64,000 bases of DNA from Ophiosphaerella korrae (GCA_028456385.1 JALNQF010000043.1:224154-288153), one strand, 5' to 3'; counted from the stretch's first letter, positions 24,079 through 36,087 are shown. Notes: generated by a model from the sequence alone, not told the origin. Program-made: numbers and translations.

Positions 24079-27000
24079 TATGAGCTGGAAATAAGTCGTG
24101 GAGTGAGAGTTTCAAGAACCGTTTGTGGTGAGGATGTTCTCAACTTCTAGGAAGCTATCTAATAGCAAATATAGATTTGTCATGATTGTACCCCGCCATT
24201 GAATGCTCACCTAAACACCTCCCAACATGCATGACGTGATTACCGCCACAAAAGACCGAAGTACCAAGCTTCGAGAAGAAATCTTTAAGATATGACAGCA
24301 TCTACTTATACCTATGTTGAGTAGGTTGTCGAGGACGTCTCACGCCCTGGCAATGTTGCCTTTCCATTGAGCTAGCCCAACCTAGACAAGCGCAGGTTCT
24401 CACACTTCCCTAGGACGATGTCCATTCTCTTTTCTCTTACTTTCCAGTCTCAAAGAAGAAGATACATCTCCTATGAATTCAAACCCGTTGACTCATGGAA
24501 AATACAAAAGTAAAGAGATGAAACAACGAAGTTCGTAAGAAAATTCCAATGCCTCACCAACGATTGTCCGAGGTAGCCACCAAAGAACTCGTTCAATTAC
24601 GAAGACAAGAAAGCCGCTGGTGCGTAAATATTTGTGTCCAAGCTTAAATAAAATCGGATTTCAATTATTAACAATTTCCTATGCTTCTCTCACGTTACAA
24701 TTTCGGCAAAGTGGCTATAGTGAGTCAAAATCGGGTTCTTGAAAATCAAATCACTCAACATACTATTATAGGTACGTCCTTCCTCCTGGCGCCACCTGCC
24801 TGGTTTCTCGCAAATGCGTGCTACGCTCCTGGATCACTTTCGGGTTCGGTTTCTCTGCCTCTCCTTGGCGTAGTGCGTATGAGTACCAGGTTTTAAAGCA
24901 ATCCTTCTGAGCAGCAGTTGGATAGCGTATGCCCTTTGCGCGGTGCGCTTGGAGTACCATTGATTCGAGTGAACGGGTTGCTGCAGGCATGATTTTGTGC
25001 GACTATTAGGAAGGTAGAAAGATTGTTGATCGTCGTGTGACACGAGAGCGGTGATGGCAGTATTTAGTCGTAAGCTCTCAGGCGTGGATTACAAGGGATT
25101 CAGAAGCCGATTCGAGTAAAAGGGCCCCGGACTCCGATGAACGAATGATCACGTGATGATATGGGATGGCTCAAACACGACCTGATGTGCAGTCAACTGA
25201 TCTGAGTGACGAATCGATCAGAAGTCAAGAAGGGAAGGGAAATAGAAATAGAAGTAAAGTGAGGCGTTGAACACAACCTCTTATCCTTCTGGCCGGCTCT
25301 CCATTTCCATACCCGCATCTAGCACGACACCCATGCAAGCACCTGTTGTGCATCTAACACGCAGCCACAATCAACATCAGCCCATCGGAGCTTACAGGCT
25401 CGCAGACCGCTAGTTTCCGACTGGTCAACCGCCCCGGCTGTTCCCTATCTGACCCGAGATGGCGTGTGTCAAACCATGGATACGTACAGCTAAGGTATTG
25501 CGTACTTCCAATGTTGATTGTGATAAAGTTCAGGATGTCAACGAGTTTTTTTTGAGATCAGCTCTGTAGTGTTTTATCTTGAGGTGAGCCAGTTAGTTGC
25601 CCTACGAATCGGATAATTCGTGGATCATGGTGACTTCACACCGGGATTGGTTGAAAGGGCGAGAAAGGGAGTTTTAGTGTCGCGCGAGGTCAAGCTGAGC
25701 AACGGACGGGTCCGACTATACCGATACGGTGAACTCCTTCTTCGCACTCAGGGGTCTGAAGGTACCGTTGGTTTGGTTGCGGGTTGGACAAAATGCGGGG
25801 TAGGTTAGCGGGCCAATTCGGCGTGTACTTGGTGCATGCACATCACGAAACTAAGGAGGTTGATTCGAGTGCTCACAAAGGCATCGTGTTGAAAGAAGCG
25901 GTGTGTTTCCCTGCATGCCTGGTGCCGGCAAAAGTATGAAAGCCACGCTGCCTCGCTAGACATAACTGCACAATCAACGCGACTAGACTATGCAACAAGT
26001 GGCCAACGCCAGCCAGGTGAACATTTTGATAATTTTCTGCATTTTGGTCGAAACTAATCAGAGGCTGCCGTATTTTCGAGGTCTTCGGGGGAGATTATGG
26101 GGTTTATGACAATATTCTTTATCGGCGGACTGCATGTCGAAGTAAAGGTCGTAACATTTTCAAGGGTAGCAGGGACAAGGAGTACTCTGCGTCAGCATAG
26201 CTCCTCTGCAAGAACCCGGTATCGGCTCCGCCATTCCTCACTACTTAACCCTGCTTCTGGGATTGGCGCATTTGATTGTTGGGAGGTTCTTGCGATTGGT
26301 TATGTTGTCAATCCTTGGCTCCGTAGGAATGCACGTGATCAGAAAGCATCTTGTTGACCACACTAGCTCCCTGTATTCGAATTTCCATGCATATTTTAAA
26401 AGACCCTATCTTTCCAGGAAATATCGAGAATGCTGTGCGGAAGGAAAAGGGTAATTTGTTGCTCTCTCGTTGACAATCACGCCACCAGCGCCTGCGTTCA
26501 ATATGACGGCAGAGCCCAACTGAAGATATTGTGATTAAAACGAAATATTTAGTGATCGTGGTGATGCCATCTACTATCGTCTTTATGTAGCAGGAAGGTG
26601 GGATAAACAAGGCCTATGGGTAGGCTTGGCACCATTTTGGACCTCATCATCTATGAACGTAGCTTCCTTATTTCAGTCACGAAATAGCGCCACATCAAAT
26701 TAATTAGACTTCTAGTTGCAATCAAACTTGCATATTTCTAAGGCAGGCGAAAATTGCATTACAATGTGTGGCTCTATTAGTAAACAACGCTTGGAATGGA
26801 CAGCTCCAACACGTTCATGGCCATGTGTAGTAACTGCCATGTTAGTCCTAGGTGAATACGGACCTAGTCAATATATTTCAATATCTTAGAACCCTCAAAC
26901 CTCACCTAGTTTTCTACATAAGAGCCTAGCTGTAGTGCATATCCCATTAGGTCAAGGCGCGTAGATATAGGCTACACCATTTGTCGCTCAGCCCAGATTG

Positions 27001-27564
27001 AGTTATGCTTTGCTATGCAATTGTTTGTTATACTGAACTGCTATGTTTGTGTGAAGATGAAATTACGACCCGTTCGCATCTCAATCACCTTGACCATGCT
27101 TTCCTTTTATTACTTCCCATAAATACACCTTACCAATGTGTCGCATGTCTAATGCATCCCGTGATATCCTTTCCTCACCATCTTCGAGACCAATTCGCGG
27201 TCACCAGGCTCTAGTCCCACACTAAAAAGCAAACGGTCAGCGAATGAATCTCAATATAGTCATAACGTGACCCTACACCTGAGCATTGACCCCTTCTTCC
27301 AGCTACTTTCGAAAGCACACGCCTATTCATAGGCTGAACTGTGCTCATATTGAGATATATATCGACCCCACACCTGCCTGTGGCCCTCAACTCTTCGGCT
27401 CCCTGCCTATAAATACCCTTCTCAACTTGACCCCCAGTCTCAACTGCTTTCGGCCTCAATCTATAGCGGCTACCAGAACAGAGACCGTAGTCAAGTTTCC
27501 CGAGCTGCCCATCCGCATTTTCGGTGGTTCTCAGGCGTCTACAAAGCCTACTGATTAGTCCCCA
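24079..27564. other. Gene-free stretch of about 3.5 kb
   Basis: Only short open frames with no recognisable motif on either strand, and composition is close to the rest of the window, not RIP-saturated. The stretch around 25080-25850 is less AT-rich and could be old decayed coding or transposon sequence, but I cannot align it to anything. A TATA-like TATAAATA at about 27408-27415 lies roughly 150 nt upstream of the next start and may be its core promoter. Confidence 0.45.
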
Positions 27565-29229
27565 ATGGACCAAGACAAGTCTGTCATGATGGTCAATAAG
27601 GATATCAAGAATAGCAAGGACAAGAAGAACAACTCGTCACAAGATGCGACGCAGCACTCTCCCTTGACGGCCGAAGCTGGAAATGCTAAGGCCATCCTTG
27701 ATACTAAGCCCACCGAGTTAACCCTCAAGGCAGTGCCAGTGAAGAACAACGTCAACGAAGCTCCTCAGAAGTCTTTAAGCGATGGAACTGCAAAGGGACA
27801 GGGTATGCTCCTTCCTCCCAGACTTATCTTTCCCACTCACTCCTCCCTAGATGGTCTCTCCACTGAAACTAATCTCCAGAAAGCAACCAAGCAGCAAAAG
27901 CGCAACAAAAATTCCAATTTGCAGCGTAAGAAGAGAGCCACATCCAAGCGCACCCTCAACGCTCTCTTCACCGAAGCCACCCTCTTCATCGACACACAGA
28001 TGGCAAAGCTCGCTAGTAGGGCCTGCATCGAAGCGTCCGAATACCAACTCAGCACCAACATCTGCGAGCTAAAAGACCTTTCAGACAAGGTCGCGCACAC
28101 CAAGCTCGTGATGAAGCAAACCGGAGACAAGTTGCGCGCGGCGTTGCTACAGCTGTACATGGACGGCATCCACCTCGACACCACGTATCCAAAGGTAGAT
28201 GTGTCGGCAGCGTACAAGGATGTCGTTTTGTGGGATGAGGATTACGACCGCGCTACTGCCATTATGGATGTCGAGCTCAATGCGTTTAGGAATGCAGCGT
28301 ATCTGGTGGCCATCCAGAAGCGTGCTGCGAAGACGCTTGAGCCTAAGACGTCGACACTGAAGGTGGAGGTTGACTTTGACTCTGACTCTGTAAACAATTA
28401 TGGTTCTCGTGCTTCGCGGCGGAACTCTCCTGCCTCTTGCAGTTCTGCGGATGATACGAGAGCGGTGAGGACGCCATCACCATCTTCGTCTTCAGCGTTT
28501 GAGTTTAGCGTGCCATCGGTTGTGTCGGCTACGAAGGTAGGGAGCCCAGTCGAACCTGAAGTCAAGCTGGACCTAAAGGGTTTCCCGTTTGGTGATTTGG
28601 CTGAAGAGACCAAGCCCGTGGTAGATGAGATTACTCCCTCGTCTCCATCCTCTTCGGCATTGGGCACTGTGAAGGCAACATCACCGCCATCCCTTTCCAG
28701 TTTGAACTTCAGTATCCCGTCGCCTGTCTCTGAGGCTAAAATAGATGGGTCATCAGTCAACGACCTGACGTCCAACATGCCCCCTCCTGTTGCCGCCAGC
28801 ACGGCACATACTACACAAGCTACTGTTCCAAAGCTTACCATGGGGGTTATCGTGACGATCATCTCCATTGCCCCAAGCGGAGAAAAGGACGTGTCAGAGT
28901 TTGGCGACTCCAAGGAGTCTACCACTGGCTTAGACAATGCCGTCAAGGGCAGACAGGAGTCGCCCATTACCGAACAAGATGGGCATGAGGGCTTGAATGA
29001 CGAGAAGAAGATTGCGGTAAACAAGGAGACTGTTTGCCGGTGCAAATTTGGACGAAACCTGACCCCAGCACAACAACCCCAGGTCTTCAGCGCCATAATA
29101 CCAGATCTCCCATCGCTACCCGGACCGGCTGAGGAGAACGGCTCAGAGCCAGTCGAGGAACCTAGCAACGCGCTGGTCTTATACCAGCCCCCAGCAGCAG
29201 AAGTAGCAGCCGCGCGCGCCGCCGCCTAA
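27565..29229 (+). CDS. Uncharacterised Lys/Ser-rich protein with imperfect internal repeats
   Basis: 554 codons without an intron. I do not recognise the family. The first 130 residues are highly charged and basic (QKRNKNSNLQRKKRATSKR). Residues about 130-260 look folded and helical. The rest is Ser/Pro/Val-rich and probably disordered, with a repeated block FSVPSVVSATKVGS / FSIPSPVSEAKIDGS about 70 residues apart. The C-terminus is an Ala-rich tail (AAEVAAARAAA) before TAA. No signal peptide or membrane helix. Coding-like sequence continues past the stop (see next entry), so the true 3' end may be wrong or the gene may be interrupted. Reality of the gene rests on length, codon pattern and the repeat. 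Confidence 0.6.
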   Translation: MDQDKSVMMVNKDIKNSKDKKNNSSQDATQHSPLTAEAGNAKAILDTKPTELTLKAVPVKNNVNEAPQKSLSDGTAKGQGMLLPPRLIFPTHSSLDGLSTETNLQKATKQQKRNKNSNLQRKKRATSKRTLNALFTEATLFIDTQMAKLASRACIEASEYQLSTNICELKDLSDKVAHTKLVMKQTGDKLRAALLQLYMDGIHLDTTYPKVDVSAAYKDVVLWDEDYDRATAIMDVELNAFRNAAYLVAIQKRAAKTLEPKTSTLKVEVDFDSDSVNNYGSRASRRNSPASCSSADDTRAVRTPSPSSSSAFEFSVPSVVSATKVGSPVEPEVKLDLKGFPFGDLAEETKPVVDEITPSSPSSSALGTVKATSPPSLSSLNFSIPSPVSEAKIDGSSVNDLTSNMPPPVAASTAHTTQATVPKLTMGVIVTIISIAPSGEKDVSEFGDSKESTTGLDNAVKGRQESPITEQDGHEGLNDEKKIAVNKETVCRCKFGRNLTPAQQPQVFSAIIPDLPSLPGPAEENGSEPVEEPSNALVLYQPPAAEVAAARAAA

Positions 29230-30210
29230 GCCACCGCCACCGCTCAATCAGCAGCAACCCGCACCCGTCGCCTCGACCAATTCATCGGCGTGATGCGAAT
29301 GCGCGACATGATTAGGGCGCTCAACACACCAGAGCCGCAGTCTCAGTACCGTCAATCTCACTACACGGGGGTCGGCGTCTGAAGCGGCCTGGCTGGCGGT
29401 GTCGACGCAGGAGCGCGAGGCCATTGATTTGGGCCCGCCGCAGACTCTGCTGCCGTCGGCTCTGCGTAGGATCAAGCGTCTTCAGCGTCGCACTGTGTTT
29501 GGGTATACTACGTTGCTTAAGTTCATGGAGCAGATGCAGTTCAATGACAATGGGCTGGCTTCGAGGCGTGGGAGGAGTGCTCTTGGAAGGATGATGAGCT
29601 TGAGGAAGTGGGCAGCTGCAATATTGCACTGGAGGATGAGGAGGTGTAGATGAATGGTTGAGCATTAAAGTGGATAAGGAGGTTGTGCATGTCACCCCTG
29701 AGATGGGGAGATAGAGGGTGGCGATCCGGAGCCAGTTTTGTTTTTCGTTTTTCTTGCCGGCGATTCAACATGTAGCGCTTGCTCCTTTCGTCAACTGGAG
29801 CACAGGTTTTGCACAATTGAATTTAGCTTTTGAACTGCAAATCTCTGTCTGGGGGGTTGAAGATCTCTTGATGTATTATCAGAGGGGTTAGTACTTATTT
29901 GGTTAGTGCACTTGCAACGCGTCTGATCCTTGACCGCTACAAAGAACCCCGCCAGCATTGCGACTTTGCAATGGAAAAGCTATCTAGCTTCGACATGGCG
30001 GGCAATCTAGCAACCGTTTTCCGATCCCTTGTTAGGAGGCCCTGTTCTTCCTTCCAAATCGCGTGATATCTTCATTCGACCTCGGCGCTAAAAACACGTG
30101 CGGGGCATGGTCAACGTCATGCCGGCTGCATATTAGCTGCTTCCATATCAGTTGCATATCGGTTGAGAGGCAAAACTGAGAGCTTGCCCAAGGGCGCTCA
30201 GCACCCCACC
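29230..30210 (+). other. Post-stop coding-like tail (29230-29650) and promoter of the lactone oxidase
   Basis: After the TAA at 29227-29229 the same frame stays open to 29382 and reads like protein (TRRLDQFIGVMRMRDMIRAL). A second frame, open from about 29314 to 29650, also reads like protein (REAIDLGPPQTLLPSALRR, then RTVFGYTTLLKFMEQM). Together they look like one C-terminal domain split by a stop and a frame change, or joined through an intron I could not place. The remaining 29.65-30.21 kb shows no gene and should contain the promoter of the next one. Confidence 0.4.
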
Positions 30211-31941
30211 ATGGCGCACCCATCCATATCCGCTCTGACGATGCCGCCGCGCTTCGGCATCCAATTGGACCGAACCGACCCTGAGGTTCCCTTCCGCGCA
30301 TCGCAGTCGTACATCCACCACACGTGGGCGCGGACCTTCCACTCTCGCCCCGAGCTGTATATCCGGCCACAGAGCATTGCGGAGATACAGAAGGTGGTCA
30401 ACCTTGCACGGCGCATGCGGCGGCGTGTGGTGACGGTAGGATGTGGACACTCGCCTTCGGACTTGACCTGCACATCGGCGTGGATGTTGAACCTGGATGA
30501 CTTCAAGGACGTCTTGAGTGTGGACACCGAGCGCATGGCCATGACGGTGCAGGCCGGTATACGGATGCACAGCCTGAATCTGCAGGCAAAAGAATATGGC
30601 ATGACCATGCCGAATCTGGGCTCCATTGACGACCAGTCGCTGGCTGGCGCGATTGGAACGGCAACACATGGCAGCTCCATGAGCCACGGCCTCCTCTCGG
30701 ATCGTGTGCAGAGCTTGCGCATCATCCTTGCTAATGGACAGGCAGTCAAGTGCTCACCCACGCAGTCGCCAGACCTCTTTCGCGCCGCATTGGTTTCCCT
30801 CGGCGCGGTGGGCATCATCGTCGAGATCGAGTTCTCAATGGTCGAGGCCGGCGACATTGAATGGGTGCAGACCATACTGCCAATTGAAGACGTCCTGGCC
30901 GACTGGAACAATCAACTATGGACATCGACTGAATTCACAAGGGTGTGGTGGATGCCGTACATGAAGCGCGCAATTGTCTGGCGAGCGAATAGGACCACAA
31001 AGCCCCATAGGCAGCCGGAATTCAACTGGTACGGAGGAAGCGTTGGCTACCACACCTACCACATCCTACTGTGCATCGCGCAATATGTCCCGAGTATCCT
31101 ACCCTGGGTGGAACGCTTCGTATTTGGCATGCAGTACGGCTTCAAAGATGGCGCTACAATATCTGCCGTTGGCGAGCAGCGGACAGAGCTCCTCATGAAC
31201 TGCCTATACTCCCAATTCGTCAATGAGTGGAGCATCCCCCTCGACAAAGGCCCCGAAGCCCTCACCCGCCTAACCAACTGGCTCCACGGCGACGAACACA
31301 ACTCCGGTATCCCCTTCAGCACAAAGGGCCTCTACGTCCACTCTCCCATCGAAGTCCGCATCGCCAACACCGTAAACCGCGAGCCCCGCCCCTACCTCGA
31401 CACCTCGTATCCCACCACCCCCACACTCTACCTCAACGCCACCCTCTACCGCCCCTACGGCCAAGATCCCCCCTGCCGCGACCGCTACTACCAAGCCTTC
31501 GAACACCTCATGAAGGAGTACAACGGCCGCCCCCACTGGGCCAAAAACTTCGCCACCGTCGACCACGCCTACCTCTCAGCCGCCTACGGCCCTGACCTCG
31601 ACGCCTACACCCGCGTCCGCAACGAAGTCGACCCTGAAGGCATGTTCATCGGCGCCTGGCACCGCCGCACCATCCTGCCCCTGAAAACTGATCTCCCGCT
31701 CTTTCCCCTCGAGGAAAAAGAGGTTGTGCGCAGGCCGCGGCGGGGCGGCGGTATTGATTGGATTGGCGAGCAGGCAAGGTGGTGGGATGGCGGCGTCGAT
31801 GTGTTTGAGAAGATGGGCAGTGATAGTGGGGAGAGCTTTGATTATATGGCGGGGGCGGAGGCTGAGAGTAGTGTTTTGTTGGAGAGATTGAGGGATGAGG
31901 AGGAGGAGGAGGAGGAGGAGGAGGAGGAGGAGAGAGTGTGA
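30211..31941 (+). CDS. ALO1: D-arabinono-1,4-lactone oxidase
   Basis: Flavoenzyme of the last step of D-erythroascorbate synthesis, oxidising D-arabinono-1,4-lactone with O2, normally in the mitochondrial outer membrane. Single exon, 576 residues from the ATG in CACCATGG. The N-terminal FAD-binding domain has VGCGHSPSDLTC, whose His is the expected covalent flavin site, and SLAGAIGTATHGSS. The C-terminal ALO domain has the HWAKNF motif followed by the family C-terminal segment (RVRNEVDPEGMF). After the conserved part comes a longer acidic tail ending in twelve Glu codons, unlike the short ends I know for the family. Upstream in-frame codons before 30211 lack an ATG. Confidence 0.93.
   Translation: MAHPSISALTMPPRFGIQLDRTDPEVPFRASQSYIHHTWARTFHSRPELYIRPQSIAEIQKVVNLARRMRRRVVTVGCGHSPSDLTCTSAWMLNLDDFKDVLSVDTERMAMTVQAGIRMHSLNLQAKEYGMTMPNLGSIDDQSLAGAIGTATHGSSMSHGLLSDRVQSLRIILANGQAVKCSPTQSPDLFRAALVSLGAVGIIVEIEFSMVEAGDIEWVQTILPIEDVLADWNNQLWTSTEFTRVWWMPYMKRAIVWRANRTTKPHRQPEFNWYGGSVGYHTYHILLCIAQYVPSILPWVERFVFGMQYGFKDGATISAVGEQRTELLMNCLYSQFVNEWSIPLDKGPEALTRLTNWLHGDEHNSGIPFSTKGLYVHSPIEVRIANTVNREPRPYLDTSYPTTPTLYLNATLYRPYGQDPPCRDRYYQAFEHLMKEYNGRPHWAKNFATVDHAYLSAAYGPDLDAYTRVRNEVDPEGMFIGAWHRRTILPLKTDLPLFPLEEKEVVRRPRRGGGIDWIGEQARWWDGGVDVFEKMGSDSGESFDYMAGAEAESSVLLERLRDEEEEEEEEEEEERV
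31897..31932 (+). repeat. (GAG)12 microsatellite coding poly-Glu
   Basis: Twelve perfect GAG codons immediately before Arg-Val-stop of the lactone oxidase. Such a tract is expected to vary in length between strains. Confidence 0.95.
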
Positions 31942-32078
31942 GGGAGGGGGGCGGGGGAAGGGGTAATGGGGACGGGTGTGTTTGATGAGATGTAGTTTGG
32001 GAGGTGCTGGGCTGGTCGTGGAAGAGTATGATTATATTCATTGGTTTGGTATCCCCGAGTACGTGATTTTTGTGCGGG

Positions 32079-33336
32079 TCAATAAGGGAGATATATCTTC
32101 GTCAACACCTCCGGTATTTTGTATCCCTGGACGGGGGTCATATGTTCATCGCCAGCTGCGCGCATTCGGAACTTCCGATAGTATACATTGTCGTTGGTAG
32201 ATATATTAGAAATCCGGACTCCCAGAGGAGCATGGGGAACGCCACGGATTGCGCAATTAGGTAAGACGATAGTGGAAACCTTCTCGGGTCCTTCCGGCAG
32301 TTCTGGAATCAAGGGCACCTTGATGCGTAGGCCTTTGTTTGTCATCCAGAAAGGGGGCGCTTGAGATTCCGTACACATGATGTTACTGCACCCAGCAAAC
32401 TGTCGTGGAGATTGCGCCAGAGCGCTCGATCGATAATAACCTGCCTCAGGAGGCTGTTTAGACCACGCCAGGATAGACATGTCGAGATTGTTCTTGATGA
32501 CTTCTTCTTGAAGCCTCCTGAAGGCTCTGACTGCGCCTTCGCCATACAGCGGCGGCAAGTTGACCTTGAATATTCCTAACAGACAATACGCGATATCCTC
32601 TGGTCGGGTTGTCTGGCGTGCTGAAACCCAAGATATACGCTCGGCTATGCTGCAACCGGCCATAGCAGCTTCTTTTGTCACCGCGTCTTTCAGCTGGCTC
32701 AGCAAACTCTCTCGGATGTTCATAACCTGGGATAATATGTCGTAATGGCCATTTCGAGTGCCACAGAACTCCCAATGCTTATTGTAGAAAAACACGCGAT
32801 TCGGAGCCAGAAATTCTTGTAGAGTCCTAGAGAAGCAAAAAAAATCAAAAATCAAAAATCAATGATTGCCTGTAACAATTACTTACCAACCTCGATATGT
32901 CCATCGAGCTCTCCGGAGGTCATCGGCAGTCATACGGCCAAGGGGAATCTCGATGTCAAGGTAGACATAGCACACTTGCGACTCTCCATAATAGGCATAC
33001 ATTGAATTGATAGCCTCGGAAAGCTCAGCGGAGGAAGACTTGTCGATACAACACGTGTCTATCCAGAGATACTTCAAGTGCTGGGATGCAGCCAACCGGC
33101 AGCATCTCCCGACCTTGTCGTAGCCCTTCCTAGCACGCGCGGTTCCATTTCGCATGTCAGCAAAAAGTACCTCCTCGTTCTCCCTTTTTCCGACAAATTA
33201 GAAAATATATAGCGAGCTCGATTGGGGGGGATGGTTTGGAATGGAGCCTGTACCAGGTGTGTGAGAGGATGGCGTAGGGTGGAGGGCTTGTCAGAAACTC
33301 TTCGAGCTCAAAGGTTGATGTGTTCAGCAGCCGCAT
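32079..33336 (-). CDS. HET-domain (heterokaryon incompatibility) protein
   Basis: Three exons, 33254-33336, 32887-33183 and 32079-32826, give 375 residues. The start is chosen at MRLLNTSTFELEEF, the usual HET opening. HET blocks are clear: YAILSHTW, then YLWIDTCCIDKSSSAELSEAI, CYVYLDI, and RWTYRGWTLQEFLAP. The following DIAYCLLGIF...LPPLYGEGAVRAFRRLQEE segment is the conserved C-terminal extension of this subgroup. The residue after SHTW, usually Gly, is Glu. HET proteins trigger cell death on non-self contact between fungal strains, acting in the cytoplasm; the partner is unknown. No WD40 or ankyrin repeats follow. Confidence 0.92.
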
Positions 33337-34634
33337 GGGAGTCAATTGGATGGAGTGGGCGGCAACAATTGAAGTGAGATGTTGATTTGGGTGCAAGAGG
33401 TAGTTGTCTGTGGCACAGCTGACGCCTCGCCGGAGCTGTGCCGTCCATGAGTGGTGCCGTGTTTGATACCCCGCCGTAAACAAAGGTTCCGCCTATGTTG
33501 TTCCGTCAACATTGAAAATGGGAATTTTGCTCCATCCCGTACGAATATTATACCTCGGTATTTTATATGACAAGGTGGAATTGAATTGCAGTTGGTTGTT
33601 GTTACCAACAAAAGATTGGGTAGCGTTTGGCTCCAGGTAGTTTACTTTCAATCCCCAGGGCAAATTGGGGTTCTGCTTTTCGGAAGGAACAGCACTCTTT
33701 TTTTTACTTGCTATCAAACTTGTGACAAGTTGCCCAAGACGAAAAAATCAATTTTTGCTCAGCAGTTCCCGTATTTTGCTCAACTTCTCTTCGCATTTGG
33801 GTATCCTTCATATTTCGAGGTGATGCAAGATTCAATAGTAATCATGTGTACCTTCAGTATAGCAACCTCTTCAATGTCTCTTCAATGGAGAAGCTCAAAA
33901 TCATGGGCGGATCATCGTCTGAATGTCCCGTGGCTTGGGGATGTATCATGGCCTCAAGTCCCTTTTGGTCTAGACTATCGCCACGAATAGAATTGCGCAT
34001 TTCTATCCAAAGAGGCGTCCTAAATGTTATAAGATGTCAATGAACTCGCTAAGCTAATATAGGTCATGGCGGTTTTCCTACTTTTCAATGCACCCGGATT
34101 ACGTCTCTCCGTTGACTGTGAATTCATAGCTAGACTCTAGCCAGGGTATCTTGAATCGGGGTTTAGAATGATGGTAAGCGATTTAAGAGTATGCCAATAG
34201 TTACAGCTGAAATGCACATGATTCATTATCTATTGTAGCTGTCGACGAGCAAACGCAGTGCCGCTACTTTTTGAATTGAATTGGACATAGTTCTGTGCGA
34301 ATTTTTTCAGATGATCTGATCTCGAAATTATTTGATTGCAAAAGTATCAACTTATCATTGACCTGATAATATCTACTAAATAGTGTTATGCATGATGACA
34401 TGCCGGTCGAGTTCCGGCTTTGGTCAATTTGCTCCGACAGACTCATGCCTCCACGAGCTCCACAACCATAGCTTCTTGGAGAATTCTAGTTTCATAGATC
34501 AAACACAGAGGGGAGAATCGACTTATCGTATTAGTAACTAATCGTGTTACCAAAAATGGAAAAAAAAAATCTAAAGGCTGCATTCTATCATACATTTTTT
34601 AGACTTCAAACATCTAGAAAAACACTAACACCAC
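33337..34634. other. Intergenic between HET gene and phosphate carrier
   Basis: About 1.3 kb, AT-rich. A 134-codon open frame at 33586-33990 has no motif and poor coding character. Upstream of the HET start on the minus strand must lie its promoter; nothing else is seen. Confidence 0.5.
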
Positions 34635-35795
34635 TCAGCTCTTTGCCAGCTCTATTCCGCCAGTGGCTCCGAGTGCCTTCTTGATATCTCCATAAATTGC
34701 GAATTGTCCAGCAGTTAAAGTTCCTACCATGAAAAGACGAGCACCGATACCGCCGTAGCTACCACGAAGGCCGAGCTCCTTGGCAATCTTGATCAAACGG
34801 GAGGTGGTGCCTTCTCCAGGCAGGCCCTTGGTCTTGTTGATCTTGGAGAGCATAGTGTCGGCTGGCTGGGAGACGATGGCAGCGGCGAAACCGGCGACAA
34901 GACCGGAAGACAGGTTGTAGACGGTCTGCATGCCATCGGAGGTTTTTGACTTGTCAACGAAGCCATAGATGGCCTCGTTGACCTTCTCGAAGACGACGAA
35001 CTTGGCCATTGTGTAAGGAACCCTAGAGGATAGGTTAGGTTATGATATAAGTGGTAGGTGGGGTGGATGCTACGTACTGCTTGAACAGGATGGGTCCAAA
35101 ACCAGAGTAGAAAGCACCAACACCCTCATTCTTGAGGATCTTGCCGAAGCCTCCAACCAAGCCATTGGCGAAAGTGGGCTCAGAGACAAGACGAATACGG
35201 GTAGCCTCGAGCGGGCAGAGGGCAATATCAGCGAAGAACTCGGCCAGGGCAGACGAAGCGAGGTAGACGGCAGTGCGGTTGTTGGTAGCGGTCTCGACAC
35301 CGACCAAGTTAATGGCCTGCTGCTTGAACAGCTCGTATCCACCAAACTTGAAGGCACCTTGGAGGAAGTAACCAGCGGCAGTGGGGCCAAAGCCAGTCCA
35401 GACGGCGGAAGCACCCTCGTTGGCGATGACTTTCCTGAAGCCACCGATGAGGCCGGAGTTGTAGGTCACGGGGTCAAGTTGTATCCTGGTCTTGACGCTG
35501 CGAAATTCGTTAGCTTGGCGTTCTGGCGTCATACCCAGCAGCTGTCGCGCATCGCCCAAAAGCACATAGCGAGCCATTGGTGTCCGGAGCAGCGATGAGA
35601 GGCCTGGAAAACATACACATCGACGGGTGTGAGGGCGCCGTGGGTGACTGAGCAGCAGACGGCACCAGCGAAAGCGAATCGCGAGTACAAAGCAAGGCCA
35701 GTTGGAGCATTGGTGTCGACAGCAGCGGCCACGGAAGCCTTTGCGGCGTCGAGCTTGGGCGAGCCGGTGCTCGAGGGTAGTGGAGAGGTGGACAT
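34635..35795 (-). CDS. Mitochondrial phosphate carrier (MIR1/PIC2 type)
   Basis: Inner-membrane carrier importing phosphate (and in the PIC2 type also copper) into mitochondria. Exons 35617-35795, 35078-35497 and 34635-35022 give 328 residues. Three carrier repeats are visible with signature motifs [22 protein letters not shown] and [13 protein letters not shown], and six membrane segments. The last motif (SQPADTxLSK) is characteristic of the phosphate carriers. The N-terminal 40 residues form a Ser/Ala-rich presequence-like extension. The 119-nt first intron contains open sequence in another frame that can mislead gene calls. MIR1 and PIC2 orthology cannot be separated by eye. Confidence 0.93.
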
Positions 35796-36087
35796 TTCGC
35801 TGTGATGTGAAATGGACGCGACCAAGAATAGAGTGGAGAGTGGTGGTGAGGATGGACGGAGATAGAGAGGTTGTATAAAGGTTGATGAAAATGAGAATCT
35901 TTTCCCGGGGTTCCCCGATCCCGGATAAGCGCGCTGGGCTGCCCACTCACGTCACTTAGCGCGAGGCGTGCTCAACCACCGTGGATAATCGCTCAGCCCC
36001 GGATTAATTCCTTCTTCTACATATTCTACCGCCTCGTCTAGAAAATCGGGATGCATATAATGCCTCCCTACATCCTCCGTGCCCAGC

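Noticed and set aside
29399..29653. Independent 84-codon gene after the Ser-rich protein
   Set aside because: Reads better as the displaced C-terminus of the preceding frame; not enough evidence for a separate gene.
30163..30210. In-frame extension of the lactone oxidase before ATG
   Set aside because: It would begin at a TTG; the ATG at 30211 has a strong context.
30198..30911. 237-codon antisense frame over the lactone oxidase
   Set aside because: Shadow of the real coding strand; the plus strand encodes clear ALO motifs.
33586..33990. 134-codon open frame between HET and carrier genes
   Set aside because: No motif and low-quality sequence; likely chance.
35035..35946. 303-codon single frame across the phosphate carrier
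   Set aside because: Reads through a 119-nt intron into leader sequence; splicing gives the correct carrier N-terminus.
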